NCBI GenBank assembly: GCA_003611955.1
Contig: RAZE01000007.1
Span: 90,048-154,047, forward strand
Length of the DNA stretch: 64,000 bases
Origin: a bacterium 1XD8-76
GTDB taxonomy: Bacteria > Bacillota > Clostridia > Lachnospirales > Lachnospiraceae
Direction of reading: 5' to 3'
A program made the position numbers and the translations under genes. Below, piece after piece: positions 50,386 through 60,474 of the stretch (position 1 is the stretch's first letter; each line of letters begins with the position of its first letter). The notes beneath the pieces are model-generated. The model saw only the letters and a program-made list of their open reading frames with translations. It was not told where the DNA came from and did no database searches.

Positions 50386-51099
50386 GCCGCCTCCCTCTAT
50401 CAGGTCCTTCACCACCTCCGATGCGATCAGAAGTCCTGCGGCCGCCGGCACAAAGGCTGTGCTGCCGGGAATGGCTCCGAAACTGTCCTGTTCGGCGTCT
50501 GCTCCGACAGGTTTGAGCGGTTCCTCTTTCGAATAAACCACTTTCAGTTCTTTTACGCCCCGTTTTTTTAACTCCCTCCGCATGACTCTGGCGAGGGGAC
50601 AGACGGATGTTTGATAGATGTCCGCCACTTCAAGCATAGCAGGATTTAACTTGTTGCCGGTGCCCATGCTGCTGATGATCGGCACGCCCGCCTCTCTTGC
50701 GCGCAAAACCAGTTCGATCTTTGCCGTCACGGTGTCCACGGCATCCACCACATAATCGTATTTCTTAAATTCAAAATCCGCCGCATTCTCAGGCAGAAAA
50801 AAACAAGGATGTATCGTGATTTCTGTAGCGGGATTGATATCCAGCATGCGTTCTCTCATGACCTCAGCCTTGTCTCTTCCGATGGTCTTATGAGTGGCGA
50901 TGATCTGGCGGTTCAAGTTGGTGATATCTATCTTGTCATGATCGATCAGATCAAATTTTCCGATACCACTGCGAACCAAAGCCTCGGCGACGTAGCCCCC
51001 CACGCCGCCGAGACCGAAGATGGCGATGTGTTTATCGGAGAGAATCTTTATCGTGTTTTCGCCGAGGATGCGGGCCGTGCGGGAGAATTGTGAAGTCAT
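50374..51099 (-). CDS. tcdA: tRNA threonylcarbamoyladenosine dehydratase (ThiF/E1-like)
   Basis: 241 residues. Uses ATP to dehydrate t6A37 in ANN-decoding tRNAs to cyclic t6A. The E1-like nucleotide-binding motif is GLGGVGGYVAEALVRSGIGK followed by DLIDHDKIDITNLNRQI. Further family blocks are KYDYVVDAVDTVTAKIELVL, ISSMGTGNKLNPAMLEVADI and SVCPLARVMRRELKKRGV. The start at 51099 follows GAAAGGACG. It overlaps the end of the convergent secreted gene by 12 bases. YgdL/CsdL is the equivalent name in E. coli; no cysteine desulfurase gene accompanies it here. Confidence 0.92.
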   Translation of the reverse strand: MTSQFSRTARILGENTIKILSDKHIAIFGLGGVGGYVAEALVRSGIGKFDLIDHDKIDITNLNRQIIATHKTIGRDKAEVMRERMLDINPATEITIHPCFFLPENAADFEFKKYDYVVDAVDTVTAKIELVLRAREAGVPIISSMGTGNKLNPAMLEVADIYQTSVCPLARVMRRELKKRGVKELKVVYSKEEPLKPVGADAEQDSFGAIPGSTAFVPAAAGLLIASEVVKDLIEGGGLSR

Positions 51100-51208
51100 G
51101 GGATCGTCCTTTCTGTAAAAAATAATGTAATGGAATCCTATAGCAGTATCTTATAGAACATTATAGCACAAAACATATGGAAAATAGCGAATGGAATAAA
51201 ATGCTTTC

Positions 51209-51244
51209 AAAAAACCCCGGCCGCAAGCAAACTTGCGGCCGGGG
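51209..51244 (-). terminator. Terminator of groES-groEL
   Basis: Minus-strand CCCCGGCCGCAAG (51244-51232) pairs perfectly with CTTGCGGCCGGGG (51227-51215), loop of four, then TTTTTT. It lies 36 bases after the groEL stop. Confidence 0.9.
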
Positions 51245-51279
51245 CCTTTCTGTTTTTATCGATGCATGGCTCAGGGTAA

Positions 51280-52905
<1,626 letters not shown>

Positions 52906-52917
52906 TTACGCCTCCTC

Positions 52918-53190
52918 TTATTTGATCACTGCTAAAATGTCTTCCTGCTTTACAATAATATACTTCTCTTCTTCCAGCTTCACTTCTGTTCCGGAATATT
53001 TAGAATAAATGATCTGATCGCCCACTGCGACTTCCATCTTTACGTCTTCCGTGCCGGGCCCCACCGCGATCACTTCCGCCTGCTGCGGCTTCTCTTTCTC
53101 CTGACCGGGCAGTACGATACCGGATTTTGTGGTCTCTTCTGCTGCTAACTGTTTTAATACAACTCTGTCACCCAATGGAACTAACTTCAT
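52918..53190 (-). CDS. groES: Co-chaperonin GroES (Hsp10)
   Basis: 90 residues, slightly short of the usual 94. Typical segments: [40 protein letters not shown] with the mobile loop for GroEL contact, and [37 protein letters not shown] lies just before the ATG at 53190. It is the first gene of groES-groEL, with a CIRCE element and sigma-A promoter upstream, so HrcA repression and heat induction are expected. Confidence 0.98.
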   Translation of the reverse strand: MKLVPLGDRVVLKQLAAEETTKSGIVLPGQEKEKPQQAEVIAVGPGTEDVKMEVAVGDQIIYSKYSGTEVKLEEEKYIIVKQEDILAVIK

Positions 53191-53237
53191 GTCAAAACCT
53201 CCTTAATGTTCCGCTATTTTTGCGGTTATGCCTATTG

Positions 53238-53264
53238 TTAGCACTCATTTAAAACGAGTGCTAA
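53238..53264 (-). promoter_or_regulatory. CIRCE element (HrcA operator)
   Basis: TTAGCACTC (53238-53246), nine spacer bases and GAGTGCTAA (53256-53264): an exact CIRCE. It lies between the -10 box and the groES RBS, the normal place for HrcA repression. Confidence 0.97.
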
Positions 53265-53276
53265 GAACTAAAACAT

Positions 53277-53305
53277 ATATTAGTTTTATCTGTTTTTCTT
53301 TGCAA
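53277..53305 (-). promoter_or_regulatory. Promoter of groES-groEL
   Basis: Minus-strand TTGCAA (53305-53300), a 17-base spacer and TAATAT (53282-53277), just upstream of CIRCE. Confidence 0.75.
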
Positions 53306-53466
53306 GCCTGTATATATATCTTTTTCTCTTTTTTTATCTTATTTTCTCATGTTTTCTCTTATTTTCTTTTGTTTTTGAGAAATTTCTGATTTTATAATTA
53401 TTTTAGAAAAAAACACCGCATATATTTAACAGAGTTATCTGTCCGCACAATCAGGAGAATTCCTTT

Positions 53467-54900
53467 ATGAAACCATACTTTTCCTTCTCTACCCTTTCCC
53501 ATAGGATCCGGAACAGCCGTATCTTAAGCGGTGCTCTTTTGCTCACTACCGCAGGCATGATCAGCCGCGTCATCGGCTTTTTTTACCGCATTTTTCTCTC
53601 CCGCAGTTTCGGTGCGGAAAACATCGGTATCTACCAACTGATCAGCCCTGTTATAGCCCTCTCCTATTCCCTCTCCGTGGCAGGCTTCCAGACGGCCATC
53701 TCCCGCATTACCGCAACCACCAGTGCCACCGAGAGACGTCTGGAGCGATCCGGAGCCAGTGGAAAAAGCGCGGCATCCGCGGAGAGTTTTCGCAGTTACA
53801 CCGTCCTCGCGGCCGGCATGCTGCTCTCACTCTTCCTCTCCGTCTGTATCTCCTGTTTTGTCTATCTCCACAGCGAGGAGATCGCAGTCCGTTTTCTGTT
53901 GGAAAAGCGCTGTGCTCCTCTTCTCAGAATCCTGGCTCTCACATTCCCTGCATCCAGTATTCACAGCTGTGTGAACGGTTATTTCTATGGAAAAAAGTCC
54001 GCCGGTTTCCCAGCCTTCAGCCAGCTCTTTGAACAGCTGATCCGGGTGGGGACCGTCCTGTTTCTGTGCAGCGCTTTTTTCGCTGAAAATGCAGGCGGTA
54101 CACCGGATATTTCTCTCGCTGTCACCGGCATGGTCACGGGGGAGATCTTCTCCTCCGTTCTCTCTCTTCTATATATATGGCATAGTTTTAAAAAGGAGCT
54201 TGGCCGTCCCTCAGGAGATGCCTTCCCCGCATCCGGAAAGGCTTTTTCCATAGCTGCCCTCTTCCCGGAACTTTTCGCGATGGCAGTTCCGCTCTCCGCA
54301 GGGCGGGTCATCCAGAATTTCCTGCAGAGTGTGGAATCCATAGCCATCCCGGACAGACTGCGCATATTCGGTCTGGACACGGCGGCCGCGCTCAGCGAGT
54401 ACGGTATCCTGAACGGTATGTCGCTCCCGTTTATCCTCTTTCCCACAGCGCTCACCGGCTCCATCGCCGTCATGCTGCTGCCCGCCGTCTCGGAGGCTCA
54501 GGCTCTGCGCCAGGACCACACCATCGCCCGCGCTGTCCATCGCTCCGTGCGCTATTGCCTGCTTCTCGGCTTTTTCTGTCTCGGTTTCTTTCTGTTCTTC
54601 GGCCCTGCCTTCGGCAAATTCGTATTTCACCAGGAAAAAGCCGGCAGCTACCTGCAGATTCTGGGGTTTATGTGCCCGTTCCTCTATATGAACTCCACCC
54701 TCTCCAGCATCCTGCACGGTCTCGGAAAGACGCCCCAGTCTTTCTTTTACAGTGTGGCAAGCCTTCTTGTCAGACTCGCTTTCGTATTTCTTTGCATTCC
54801 CGTTTTCGGCATGAAGGGCTATCTCTGGGCTCTTCTGGCGAGTCAGCTTTTATTGTCTGCTCTGCATCTTTTTTCTCTGCGTCGCTATCTAAGGATGTGA
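53467..54900 (+). CDS. Polysaccharide/lipid II-type flippase of the MOP superfamily (SpoVB-like)
   Basis: 477 residues, about 12-14 hydrophobic segments, from ATG 53467 behind CAGGAG. The N-terminus has the family-typical LLLTTAGMISRVIGFFYRIF and GAENIGIYQLISPVIALSYS; later segments include ESIAIPDRLRIFGLDTAAAL and YGILNGMSLPFILFPTALTG. It matches the stage V sporulation protein B branch of oligosaccharide flippases, which moves peptidoglycan or polysaccharide precursors across the membrane. It is monocistronic, with aroF-type DAHP synthase downstream under its own promoter. SpoVB itself versus a vegetative paralogue cannot be decided. Confidence 0.87.
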   Translation: MKPYFSFSTLSHRIRNSRILSGALLLTTAGMISRVIGFFYRIFLSRSFGAENIGIYQLISPVIALSYSLSVAGFQTAISRITATTSATERRLERSGASGKSAASAESFRSYTVLAAGMLLSLFLSVCISCFVYLHSEEIAVRFLLEKRCAPLLRILALTFPASSIHSCVNGYFYGKKSAGFPAFSQLFEQLIRVGTVLFLCSAFFAENAGGTPDISLAVTGMVTGEIFSSVLSLLYIWHSFKKELGRPSGDAFPASGKAFSIAALFPELFAMAVPLSAGRVIQNFLQSVESIAIPDRLRIFGLDTAAALSEYGILNGMSLPFILFPTALTGSIAVMLLPAVSEAQALRQDHTIARAVHRSVRYCLLLGFFCLGFFLFFGPAFGKFVFHQEKAGSYLQILGFMCPFLYMNSTLSSILHGLGKTPQSFFYSVASLLVRLAFVFLCIPVFGMKGYLWALLASQLLLSALHLFSLRRYLRM

Positions 54901-54910
54901 ATCGAACCAC

Positions 54911-54939
54911 TTGCCCATTTGCATAAAAAAGTGTATAAT
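54911..54939 (+). promoter_or_regulatory. Promoter of the DAHP synthase gene
   Basis: TTGCCC (54911-54916), a 17-base spacer and a perfect TATAAT (54934-54939), 31 bases ahead of the start codon. The leader is too short for attenuation. Confidence 0.7.
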
Positions 54940-54969
54940 GACTAAGATTTCCATACAAAGGAGTAAACC

Positions 54970-55998
54970 ATGTCATTTGAATTTATAAAATTACTTCCAA
55001 CGCCGGACGAGATCAGGGAACAGTACCCCCTCCCCGCCAGATTGATAGAGCTGAAGCGCATACGGGATTCCGAGATCCGTGCCGTCATCACCGGCGACAG
55101 CGATAAACTGTTAGTTATCATAGGTCCATGCTCCGCCGACAACGAAGATTCCGTCTGTGAGTACGTGGAGCGCCTCTCCAAAATCAACGATAGAGTAAAG
55201 GACAGGCTGATCCTTATCCCGAGGATCTACACGAACAAACCCCGCACCACAGGGGACGGCTACAAGGGCATCATCCACCAGCCGGATCCAAGCAAACGCG
55301 AGGATTTCCTTGCCGGCATCATCGCCATGCGCAAAATGCACATCCGCGCTATCAACGAGTCCGGCCTTACCTGTGCGGACGAAATGCTCTACCCGGAAAA
55401 CTGGGGGTATGTCTCCGATATTCTCTCCTACGTGGCGATCGGCGCCCGCTCCGTGGAGGACCAGCAGCATCGTCTCACCGTCAGCGGCTTTGACGTTCCC
55501 GCAGGCATGAAAAATCCTACCAGCGGCGACTTTGCGATTATGCTGAACTCCGTCTACGCGGCACAGCATCCCCACTCTTTTATTTACAGAGGCTGGGAGG
55601 TTAAAACAAACGGCAACGAGCTGGCCCACACGGTTCTCCGGGGCTCCGTCAACAAGCACGGACGGAGTCTGCCGAACTATCACTACGAGGATCTGAATAA
55701 CCTGATGGAATTATACAGCGAACGGGATCTGATGAATCCCGCCTGCATCATCGACTCCAACCACAATAATTCCAATAAACAGTATAAACAGCAGATCCGC
55801 ATCGTAAAGGAAGTACTGCACAGCAGAAAACTGAATCCGGATATCCATAAACTCGTAAAGGGCGTCATGGTGGAAAGCTACCTGGAGGAAGGCTGCCAGA
55901 AGATCGGCGGAGGCGTCTACGGCAAATCCATCACGGACCCCTGCCTCGGCTGGGAGGATACGGAAAGACTGATCTACGATATCGCGGAGTATGAGTGA
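54970..55998 (+). CDS. aroF: 3-deoxy-7-phosphoheptulonate (DAHP) synthase, class I
   Basis: First step of the shikimate pathway: phosphoenolpyruvate plus erythrose 4-phosphate gives DAHP. The 342 residues match the AroF/G/H type. Blocks: LLVIIGPCSADNEDSVCEYV, RIYTNKPRTTGDGYKGIIHQ, SYVAIGARSVEDQQHRLTVS, the substrate-binding KNPTSGDFAIMLNSVYAAQH and CIIDSNHNNSNKQYKQQIRI. RBS AAAGGAG. The N-terminal extension implies feedback control by an aromatic amino acid, but which one cannot be read here. No other shikimate gene is in the window. Confidence 0.94.
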   Translation: MSFEFIKLLPTPDEIREQYPLPARLIELKRIRDSEIRAVITGDSDKLLVIIGPCSADNEDSVCEYVERLSKINDRVKDRLILIPRIYTNKPRTTGDGYKGIIHQPDPSKREDFLAGIIAMRKMHIRAINESGLTCADEMLYPENWGYVSDILSYVAIGARSVEDQQHRLTVSGFDVPAGMKNPTSGDFAIMLNSVYAAQHPHSFIYRGWEVKTNGNELAHTVLRGSVNKHGRSLPNYHYEDLNNLMELYSERDLMNPACIIDSNHNNSNKQYKQQIRIVKEVLHSRKLNPDIHKLVKGVMVESYLEEGCQKIGGGVYGKSITDPCLGWEDTERLIYDIAEYE

Positions 55999-56047
55999 CA
56001 TTGCGGCAGAACTGTTGCGATGTTGAATGAAAATTGATATATCTCTG

Positions 56048-56076
56048 TTGACCTCCTTGCTCTAATGTGTTAGACT
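56048..56076 (+). promoter_or_regulatory. Promoter of the blaI-blaR1-type operon
   Basis: TTGACC (56048-56053), a 17-base spacer and TAGACT (56071-56076). An imperfect operator (CTCTAATGTGTTAGAC, 56060-56075) covers the spacer and -10 box. Confidence 0.65.
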
Positions 56077-56085
56077 GATTATATT

Positions 56086-56101
56086 CTCTAATGCATTAGA
56101 G
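56086..56101 (+). promoter_or_regulatory. Operator of the BlaI-type repressor
   Basis: CTCTAATGCATTAGAG is a perfect 16-base palindrome just downstream of the start site. A second, imperfect copy lies 26 bases upstream over the promoter. Two such sites are usual for BlaI/MecI dimers. Confidence 0.75.
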
Positions 56102-56116
56102 TAAGGAGGTATTTTT

Positions 56117-56476
56117 ATGGAGACACCAAAAATCTTTGAGAGCGAATATCGGTTCTGCCTGATCCTCTGGGAGCACGAACCGATAAAGAGCAAGGATCTC
56201 GTCGCCCTCTGTCAGGAACAGCTGGGCTGGAAATCCACCACGACCTACACGGTCATCAAACGCCTCTCCGAGCGCGGCATTCTCAAAAACGAGCATACCA
56301 TAGTCACTTCCCTTATCTCCAAAGATAAAATACAGGAAGCCGAGATGGATGAACTGATCGAGAAAAAATTTGAGGGATCTCTTCCCGCCTTTATCGCCGC
56401 ATTCGGCAGGCATAAAAAGCTATCCGACGAGAAGATGGAAGAACTCCGGAGATTGATAGAGGAGGACACTTTATGA
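56117..56476 (+). CDS. BlaI/MecI/CopY family transcriptional repressor
   Basis: 119 residues from ATG 56117 behind AAGGAGGT. The winged helix is clear: RFCLILWEHEPIKSKDLVAL, then WKSTTTYTVIKRLSERGILK, followed by the dimerisation helices (FEGSLPAFIAAFGRHKKLSD). The site normally cut by the sensor (Asn-Phe in BlaI) is not obvious; a region near KKFEGSLP is the candidate. Its stop overlaps the start of the M56 sensor gene by four bases. It represses the operon via the TCTAATG...CATTAGA palindromes. Confidence 0.92.
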   Translation: METPKIFESEYRFCLILWEHEPIKSKDLVALCQEQLGWKSTTTYTVIKRLSERGILKNEHTIVTSLISKDKIQEAEMDELIEKKFEGSLPAFIAAFGRHKKLSDEKMEELRRLIEEDTL

Positions 56477-58362
56477 CCGCCCTGTTTTTAAAGATTTTAA
56501 ATATGAGTATCACCGCAGGCTGGATCACCGTCGCAGTGATGTTTTTCAGGATTCTCCTGAAGAAAATGCCAAAACATTTTACCTGTATGCTCTGGGCTCT
56601 GGTGGGGCTCAGGCTTGTGATCCCCTTCTCCCCGGAGAGCGTCTTCAGTCTGATCCCCAGCGCCGAGACGATACCGGAAACTCTTCCTCACGGGGCGATC
56701 CCGGAAATCCACAGCGGAATCTCCACCATAGACCGGATGGTAAACCCCGCCGCCAAGATATCTTTCTCCCAGCTTTCCGCGGGGAGATCCGGCGCGGAAG
56801 CGCTCGACATTCTGGCCGACGGCGCTGTCATCCTCTGGCTTGCCGGCGTTCTTCTGATGCTCTGTCATATGATTCTCAGCTATCTGCGCCTGCGCAGAAA
56901 AATGCGCACTGCCGTACTGCTCCGGGATAATATCTGGCAGAGTGAATTTGCGGCTTCCCCCTTCCTTCTCGGTCTGGCTTCCCCCAGAATCTACGTTCCT
57001 TTTCATATGGACCGGGAGACGCTCTCCCATGTGATCGCACATGAAAACGCCCATCTCGCCCGAAAGGACCACCTGGTAAAAGCTTTTGCGTTCTGCCTCC
57101 TCTCCGTCTACTGGTTCCATCCGCTTCTGTGGGCGGCCTATGCTCTGCTGTGCCGGGATATCGAACTGGCCTGCGACGAGAGAGTCATCCGAAATATGGA
57201 GGAAAAGGAGAGAAAAAACTATCTGCTCGCCCTGATCGGTTATAATAACGAAGAACACAAAAAAAATCCGACTCTCACCTGTCCTCTGTCTTTCGGGGAA
57301 GTGGACATCAAAGAGCGCATCCTTCGCGCAAAAACCTGGAAAAAACCGGGGGCTGCCCTCTTAGCTCTGTCTCTGCTCCTTTGCGCTGCCGCTGCCCTCT
57401 GCTTCCTGACTGACCCGAAAGAGAAACTTTTGACTGCCCCGGAGCCCTTCGGCCGCCCCTATCAGGTGGAATCCATCGCTTATGCGGCACTGCAATATAA
57501 TTTTTCCTTCACCCCGCAGACCGCTCCTCTCTACGTTCTCACCTCGGACTATCAGCTGATGGAATCCACGGACACCCCGGTCGGTCTTGATAAAAGCGAC
57601 GGTTATTGGGCACTCTGCGGGAAAGCGGAGGAAGTCAGGCTCACGGAAAAGGACCTGAAAAATTATATAACCGAATATCCGGATCCTGCAGCGGAAGAAA
57701 CTTTCGTCCATGAACTGATAAAAGAAAATAAAAAGACGTGGGTCGTAGACAGCTCCTCCCCTGACAATCCGATTTTTTATTATATTATGCAACAAAAAAC
57801 CGGGGAGACCTATCTGTCATACGGATACCAGGCACAGGAAAACCCGCATATCCGATGGATTTTCAAACTGTCCCCCATAAAGGAGGAAAGCCTCTCCGCA
57901 GAAACTCTGCACTCTCACCGCACGAAATACATCGGAGACAACTCCGCCGTGGGAAACATTATCTACAACCTGACTTTCCCGGAGGATATGGCATACCGGC
58001 AGTTCGCCCTCCAGACGGACGATGAAGAGCCCTATGCGGTAACCATAACTTTTGCCCTCTCCGAGGAGAACAAGGAGGAATACGCCCTCGATGCCCCAAA
58101 CCGTTTGGAGGAGGTCGCTCTGCTGCGGCAAAACGCCTGCATCCTGTTCTCTCTGATTGAAAACGCGGAAATAGTCAACTTTAAGCTGGTGGATGAAGCC
58201 GATGACACGATCCGCCCGCTGACACTTGTCTACACAAAGCAGTGGGCGGAAACGGAAACAAACTGTGATCTGTGGAAAGAAAGTGAAACCAAAGAACAGT
58301 TTGAGGTACTGTTGATAAAGCTGAGGGAATTATTTTCTCCCTATGTACATTACTCTTTTTAA
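56473..58362 (+). CDS. BlaR1-like M56-family metallopeptidase sensor
   Basis: 629 residues. The N-terminal half has four to five membrane helices and the cytoplasmic zinc protease site H190-E-N-A-H194 (HVIAHENAHLARKDH), followed by CRDIELACDERVI, typical of M56/BlaR1. After a helix at about residues 295-312 (GAALLALSLLLCAAAALCFL) comes an outside domain of about 310 residues that does not look like the penicillin-binding domain of BlaR1: no SxxK or KTG triad is visible. It may sense another envelope signal. It would cut the BlaI-type repressor encoded just upstream. No beta-lactamase gene is present. Confidence 0.87.
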   Translation: MTALFLKILNMSITAGWITVAVMFFRILLKKMPKHFTCMLWALVGLRLVIPFSPESVFSLIPSAETIPETLPHGAIPEIHSGISTIDRMVNPAAKISFSQLSAGRSGAEALDILADGAVILWLAGVLLMLCHMILSYLRLRRKMRTAVLLRDNIWQSEFAASPFLLGLASPRIYVPFHMDRETLSHVIAHENAHLARKDHLVKAFAFCLLSVYWFHPLLWAAYALLCRDIELACDERVIRNMEEKERKNYLLALIGYNNEEHKKNPTLTCPLSFGEVDIKERILRAKTWKKPGAALLALSLLLCAAAALCFLTDPKEKLLTAPEPFGRPYQVESIAYAALQYNFSFTPQTAPLYVLTSDYQLMESTDTPVGLDKSDGYWALCGKAEEVRLTEKDLKNYITEYPDPAAEETFVHELIKENKKTWVVDSSSPDNPIFYYIMQQKTGETYLSYGYQAQENPHIRWIFKLSPIKEESLSAETLHSHRTKYIGDNSAVGNIIYNLTFPEDMAYRQFALQTDDEEPYAVTITFALSEENKEEYALDAPNRLEEVALLRQNACILFSLIENAEIVNFKLVDEADDTIRPLTLVYTKQWAETETNCDLWKESETKEQFEVLLIKLRELFSPYVHYSF

Positions 58363-58392
58363 GGCAATGCCGGACTTCCTGCTCCGACAAAA

Positions 58393-59067
58393 TCACACAT
58401 TCTCGATCTGCCAGTCGATCGGCGCAAGCCCGTTTGCCTCCAGGTACTCATTCGTCCTGCTGAAAGGTTTACTGCCGAAGAATCCTCTGTATGCCGACAG
58501 AGGACTTGGGTGCGGTGCCTCCAGGATCAGATGTTTCGGATTATGCAGCATGGACTTTTTCATCTGGGCAGGTCTGCCCCAGAGAATAAACACGATGGGT
58601 CTGTCCTGTTCGCTGCAGATCCGGATACAGGCATCCGTAAACTCCTCCCACCCGATTCCCCGGTGGGAGTTTGCGGCATGAGCCCGCACCGTCAGCACCG
58701 TATTGAGCATCAGCACCCCCTGCTTTGCCCATTTGACAAGATAGCCGTTGTTCGGAATATCGCAGCCCAGATCATCGTGAAGTTCCTGATAAATATTCAC
58801 TAACGACGGCGGGATATCCACCTCCGGTTTTACCGAAAAGCAAAGACCGTGGGCCTGTCCGTCGTTGTGATAGGGATCCTGCCCCAGAATAACCACTTTC
58901 ACATCCGCGAGAGGCGTCAGATGAAAAGCGTTAAAAATATCATCCGCCGCCGGAAATACTTTTCTCGTACTATATTCCTCACTCACTTTCTGAAACAGTT
59001 TTCTGTAATACGGTTTCTGAAATTCCGGTTTTAAAGGCTCCAGCCAGTCATTCTCGATCGCAGCCAT
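58393..59067 (-). CDS. ung: Uracil-DNA glycosylase, family 1
   Basis: 224 residues. Removes uracil from DNA. The active-site motif is VVILGQDPYHNDGQAHGLCF with the water-activating Asp; the DNA-intercalation motif is HPSPLSAYRGFFGSKPFS. Also present is VFILWGRPAQMKKSMLH. The start at 59067 follows GAAGGGAGGAAC. It is convergent with the M56 sensor gene, with 30 bases between, and lies downstream of hisF on the same strand (19-base gap), so it may be read from the his unit. Confidence 0.97.
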   Translation of the reverse strand: MAAIENDWLEPLKPEFQKPYYRKLFQKVSEEYSTRKVFPAADDIFNAFHLTPLADVKVVILGQDPYHNDGQAHGLCFSVKPEVDIPPSLVNIYQELHDDLGCDIPNNGYLVKWAKQGVLMLNTVLTVRAHAANSHRGIGWEEFTDACIRICSEQDRPIVFILWGRPAQMKKSMLHNPKHLILEAPHPSPLSAYRGFFGSKPFSRTNEYLEANGLAPIDWQIENV

Positions 59068-59086
59068 CTTTTGTTCCTCCCTTCCA

Positions 59087-59848
59087 TCATAAGCGCACAG
59101 CCACGCCCTTTCCCGTCAGATATTCCTTCACCTGACGTATCTCCAACTCTTTATAGTGAAACAGGGATGCCGCCAGAGCCGCCTCCGCTTTCCCCTCCGT
59201 CAGCGCATCATAAAAATGCTCCAGATTTCCCGCGCCTCCGGAAGCGATCACAGGAACGGACACCGCCTCCGCCACCTGCCTTGTCAGCTCTATATCATAG
59301 CCGGCTTTCGTCCCGTCACAGTCCATACTCGTCAATAATATCTCACCTGCGCCGAGCCTTTCCGCCCTTGTCACCCACTCTATCACATCGATTCCCATAT
59401 CAATGCGGCCGCCATGCTTATAGATATTCCACCCGCTGCCGTCCGCGCGTCGTTTGGCATCCACCGCCAGCACCACGCATTGACTGCCAAACTTATCCGC
59501 CGCCTCGCCGATCAGTTCCGGCCTGTCGATCGCCGCGGAGTTGACGGATATCTTATCCGCCCCCTCCCGGAGAAGTTCCCGAAAATCTTCCACCGTGCGG
59601 ATACCACCGCCCACCGTAAACGGAATAAACACTCTCTCCGCCACTCTGCGCACCATATCCACAACGGTTTTTCTGGCGTCCGACGAGGCCGTGATATCCA
59701 AAAAAACCACCTCGTCCGCTCCCGCCCTGTCGTAGGCGGCGGCAATCTCCACCGGATCACCGGCATCTCTCAGATTTACAAAATTAACACCCTTCACCAC
59801 TCTGCCGTTATTTACATCCAGGCAGGGAATAATTCTTTTCGTATGCAT
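59087..59848 (-). CDS. hisF: Imidazole glycerol phosphate synthase, cyclase subunit
   Basis: 253 residues, TIM barrel. Together with HisH it converts PRFAR and glutamine-derived ammonia to imidazole glycerol phosphate and AICAR. The catalytic aspartates are in [19 protein letters not shown] and [17 protein letters not shown]. The phosphate-binding segments [13 protein letters not shown] and [13 protein letters not shown] are intact. It lies 20 bases after hisH; the rest of the his operon is not in the window. Confidence 0.97.
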   Translation of the reverse strand: MHTKRIIPCLDVNNGRVVKGVNFVNLRDAGDPVEIAAAYDRAGADEVVFLDITASSDARKTVVDMVRRVAERVFIPFTVGGGIRTVEDFRELLREGADKISVNSAAIDRPELIGEAADKFGSQCVVLAVDAKRRADGSGWNIYKHGGRIDMGIDVIEWVTRAERLGAGEILLTSMDCDGTKAGYDIELTRQVAEAVSVPVIASGGAGNLEHFYDALTEGKAEAALAASLFHYKELEIRQVKEYLTGKGVAVRL

Positions 59849-59868
59849 ATGTCCTCACTTATCGCATC

Positions 59869-60474
59869 TCAAACAGCTATAAAGTTCTTCAGAATCTGTA
59901 TGCCCACATCCGAGCTTTTTTCCGGATGGAACTGACAGGCATAGATATTTCCCCGCTCCACCGAGGCCTCCACCGTGACGCCGTACTCTGTCGTCGCCTT
60001 CACGATATCCTTATCCTTCGCCTGCAAATAATAGGAATGTACAAAATAGACATACGAACCGGCGGGCACATTCCGAAAAAGCTTCCCCTCAGCGGGATAT
60101 TTCAGCGCATTCCATCCGATATGCGGAATCTTCAGTCCCCCCTCCTTCGGAATGCGGACGATCCTGCCTGGCAAAAGCCCAAGCCCACGCACACCGGGAC
60201 TCTCCTCGCTCTCCTGAAACAATAGCTGTAATCCAAGGCAGATACCCAAAAAGGGAATTCCCCTCTCAGCCACCTCCCTGATCACCGGGACAAGGCCATA
60301 GCTCTCCAGTTTTTCCATAGCGTCGCCAAAACTGCCTACCCCCGGTAAAACTACTCTATCCGCCGTCAGAATTTCCACGGGATCTCTTGTGATAAGAACC
60401 TGTTGTCCCAGAAATTCCAGGGCCTTCTGCACACTTTTTATATTGCCCGCGTCATAATCAATTATTGCTATCAT
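59869..60474 (-). CDS. hisH: Imidazole glycerol phosphate synthase, glutaminase subunit
   Basis: 201 residues, class I glutamine amidotransferase. The nucleophile Cys lies in PFLGICLGLQLLFQESEE and the His-x-Glu pair in YACQFHPEKSSDVG. MIAIIDYDAGNIKSVQKALE is the typical N-terminus. Its start (60474) overlaps the last 17 bases of the acidic membrane protein gene, so the two are translationally linked. It supplies ammonia to HisF encoded downstream. Confidence 0.97.
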   Translation of the reverse strand: MIAIIDYDAGNIKSVQKALEFLGQQVLITRDPVEILTADRVVLPGVGSFGDAMEKLESYGLVPVIREVAERGIPFLGICLGLQLLFQESEESPGVRGLGLLPGRIVRIPKEGGLKIPHIGWNALKYPAEGKLFRNVPAGSYVYFVHSYYLQAKDKDIVKATTEYGVTVEASVERGNIYACQFHPEKSSDVGIQILKNFIAV

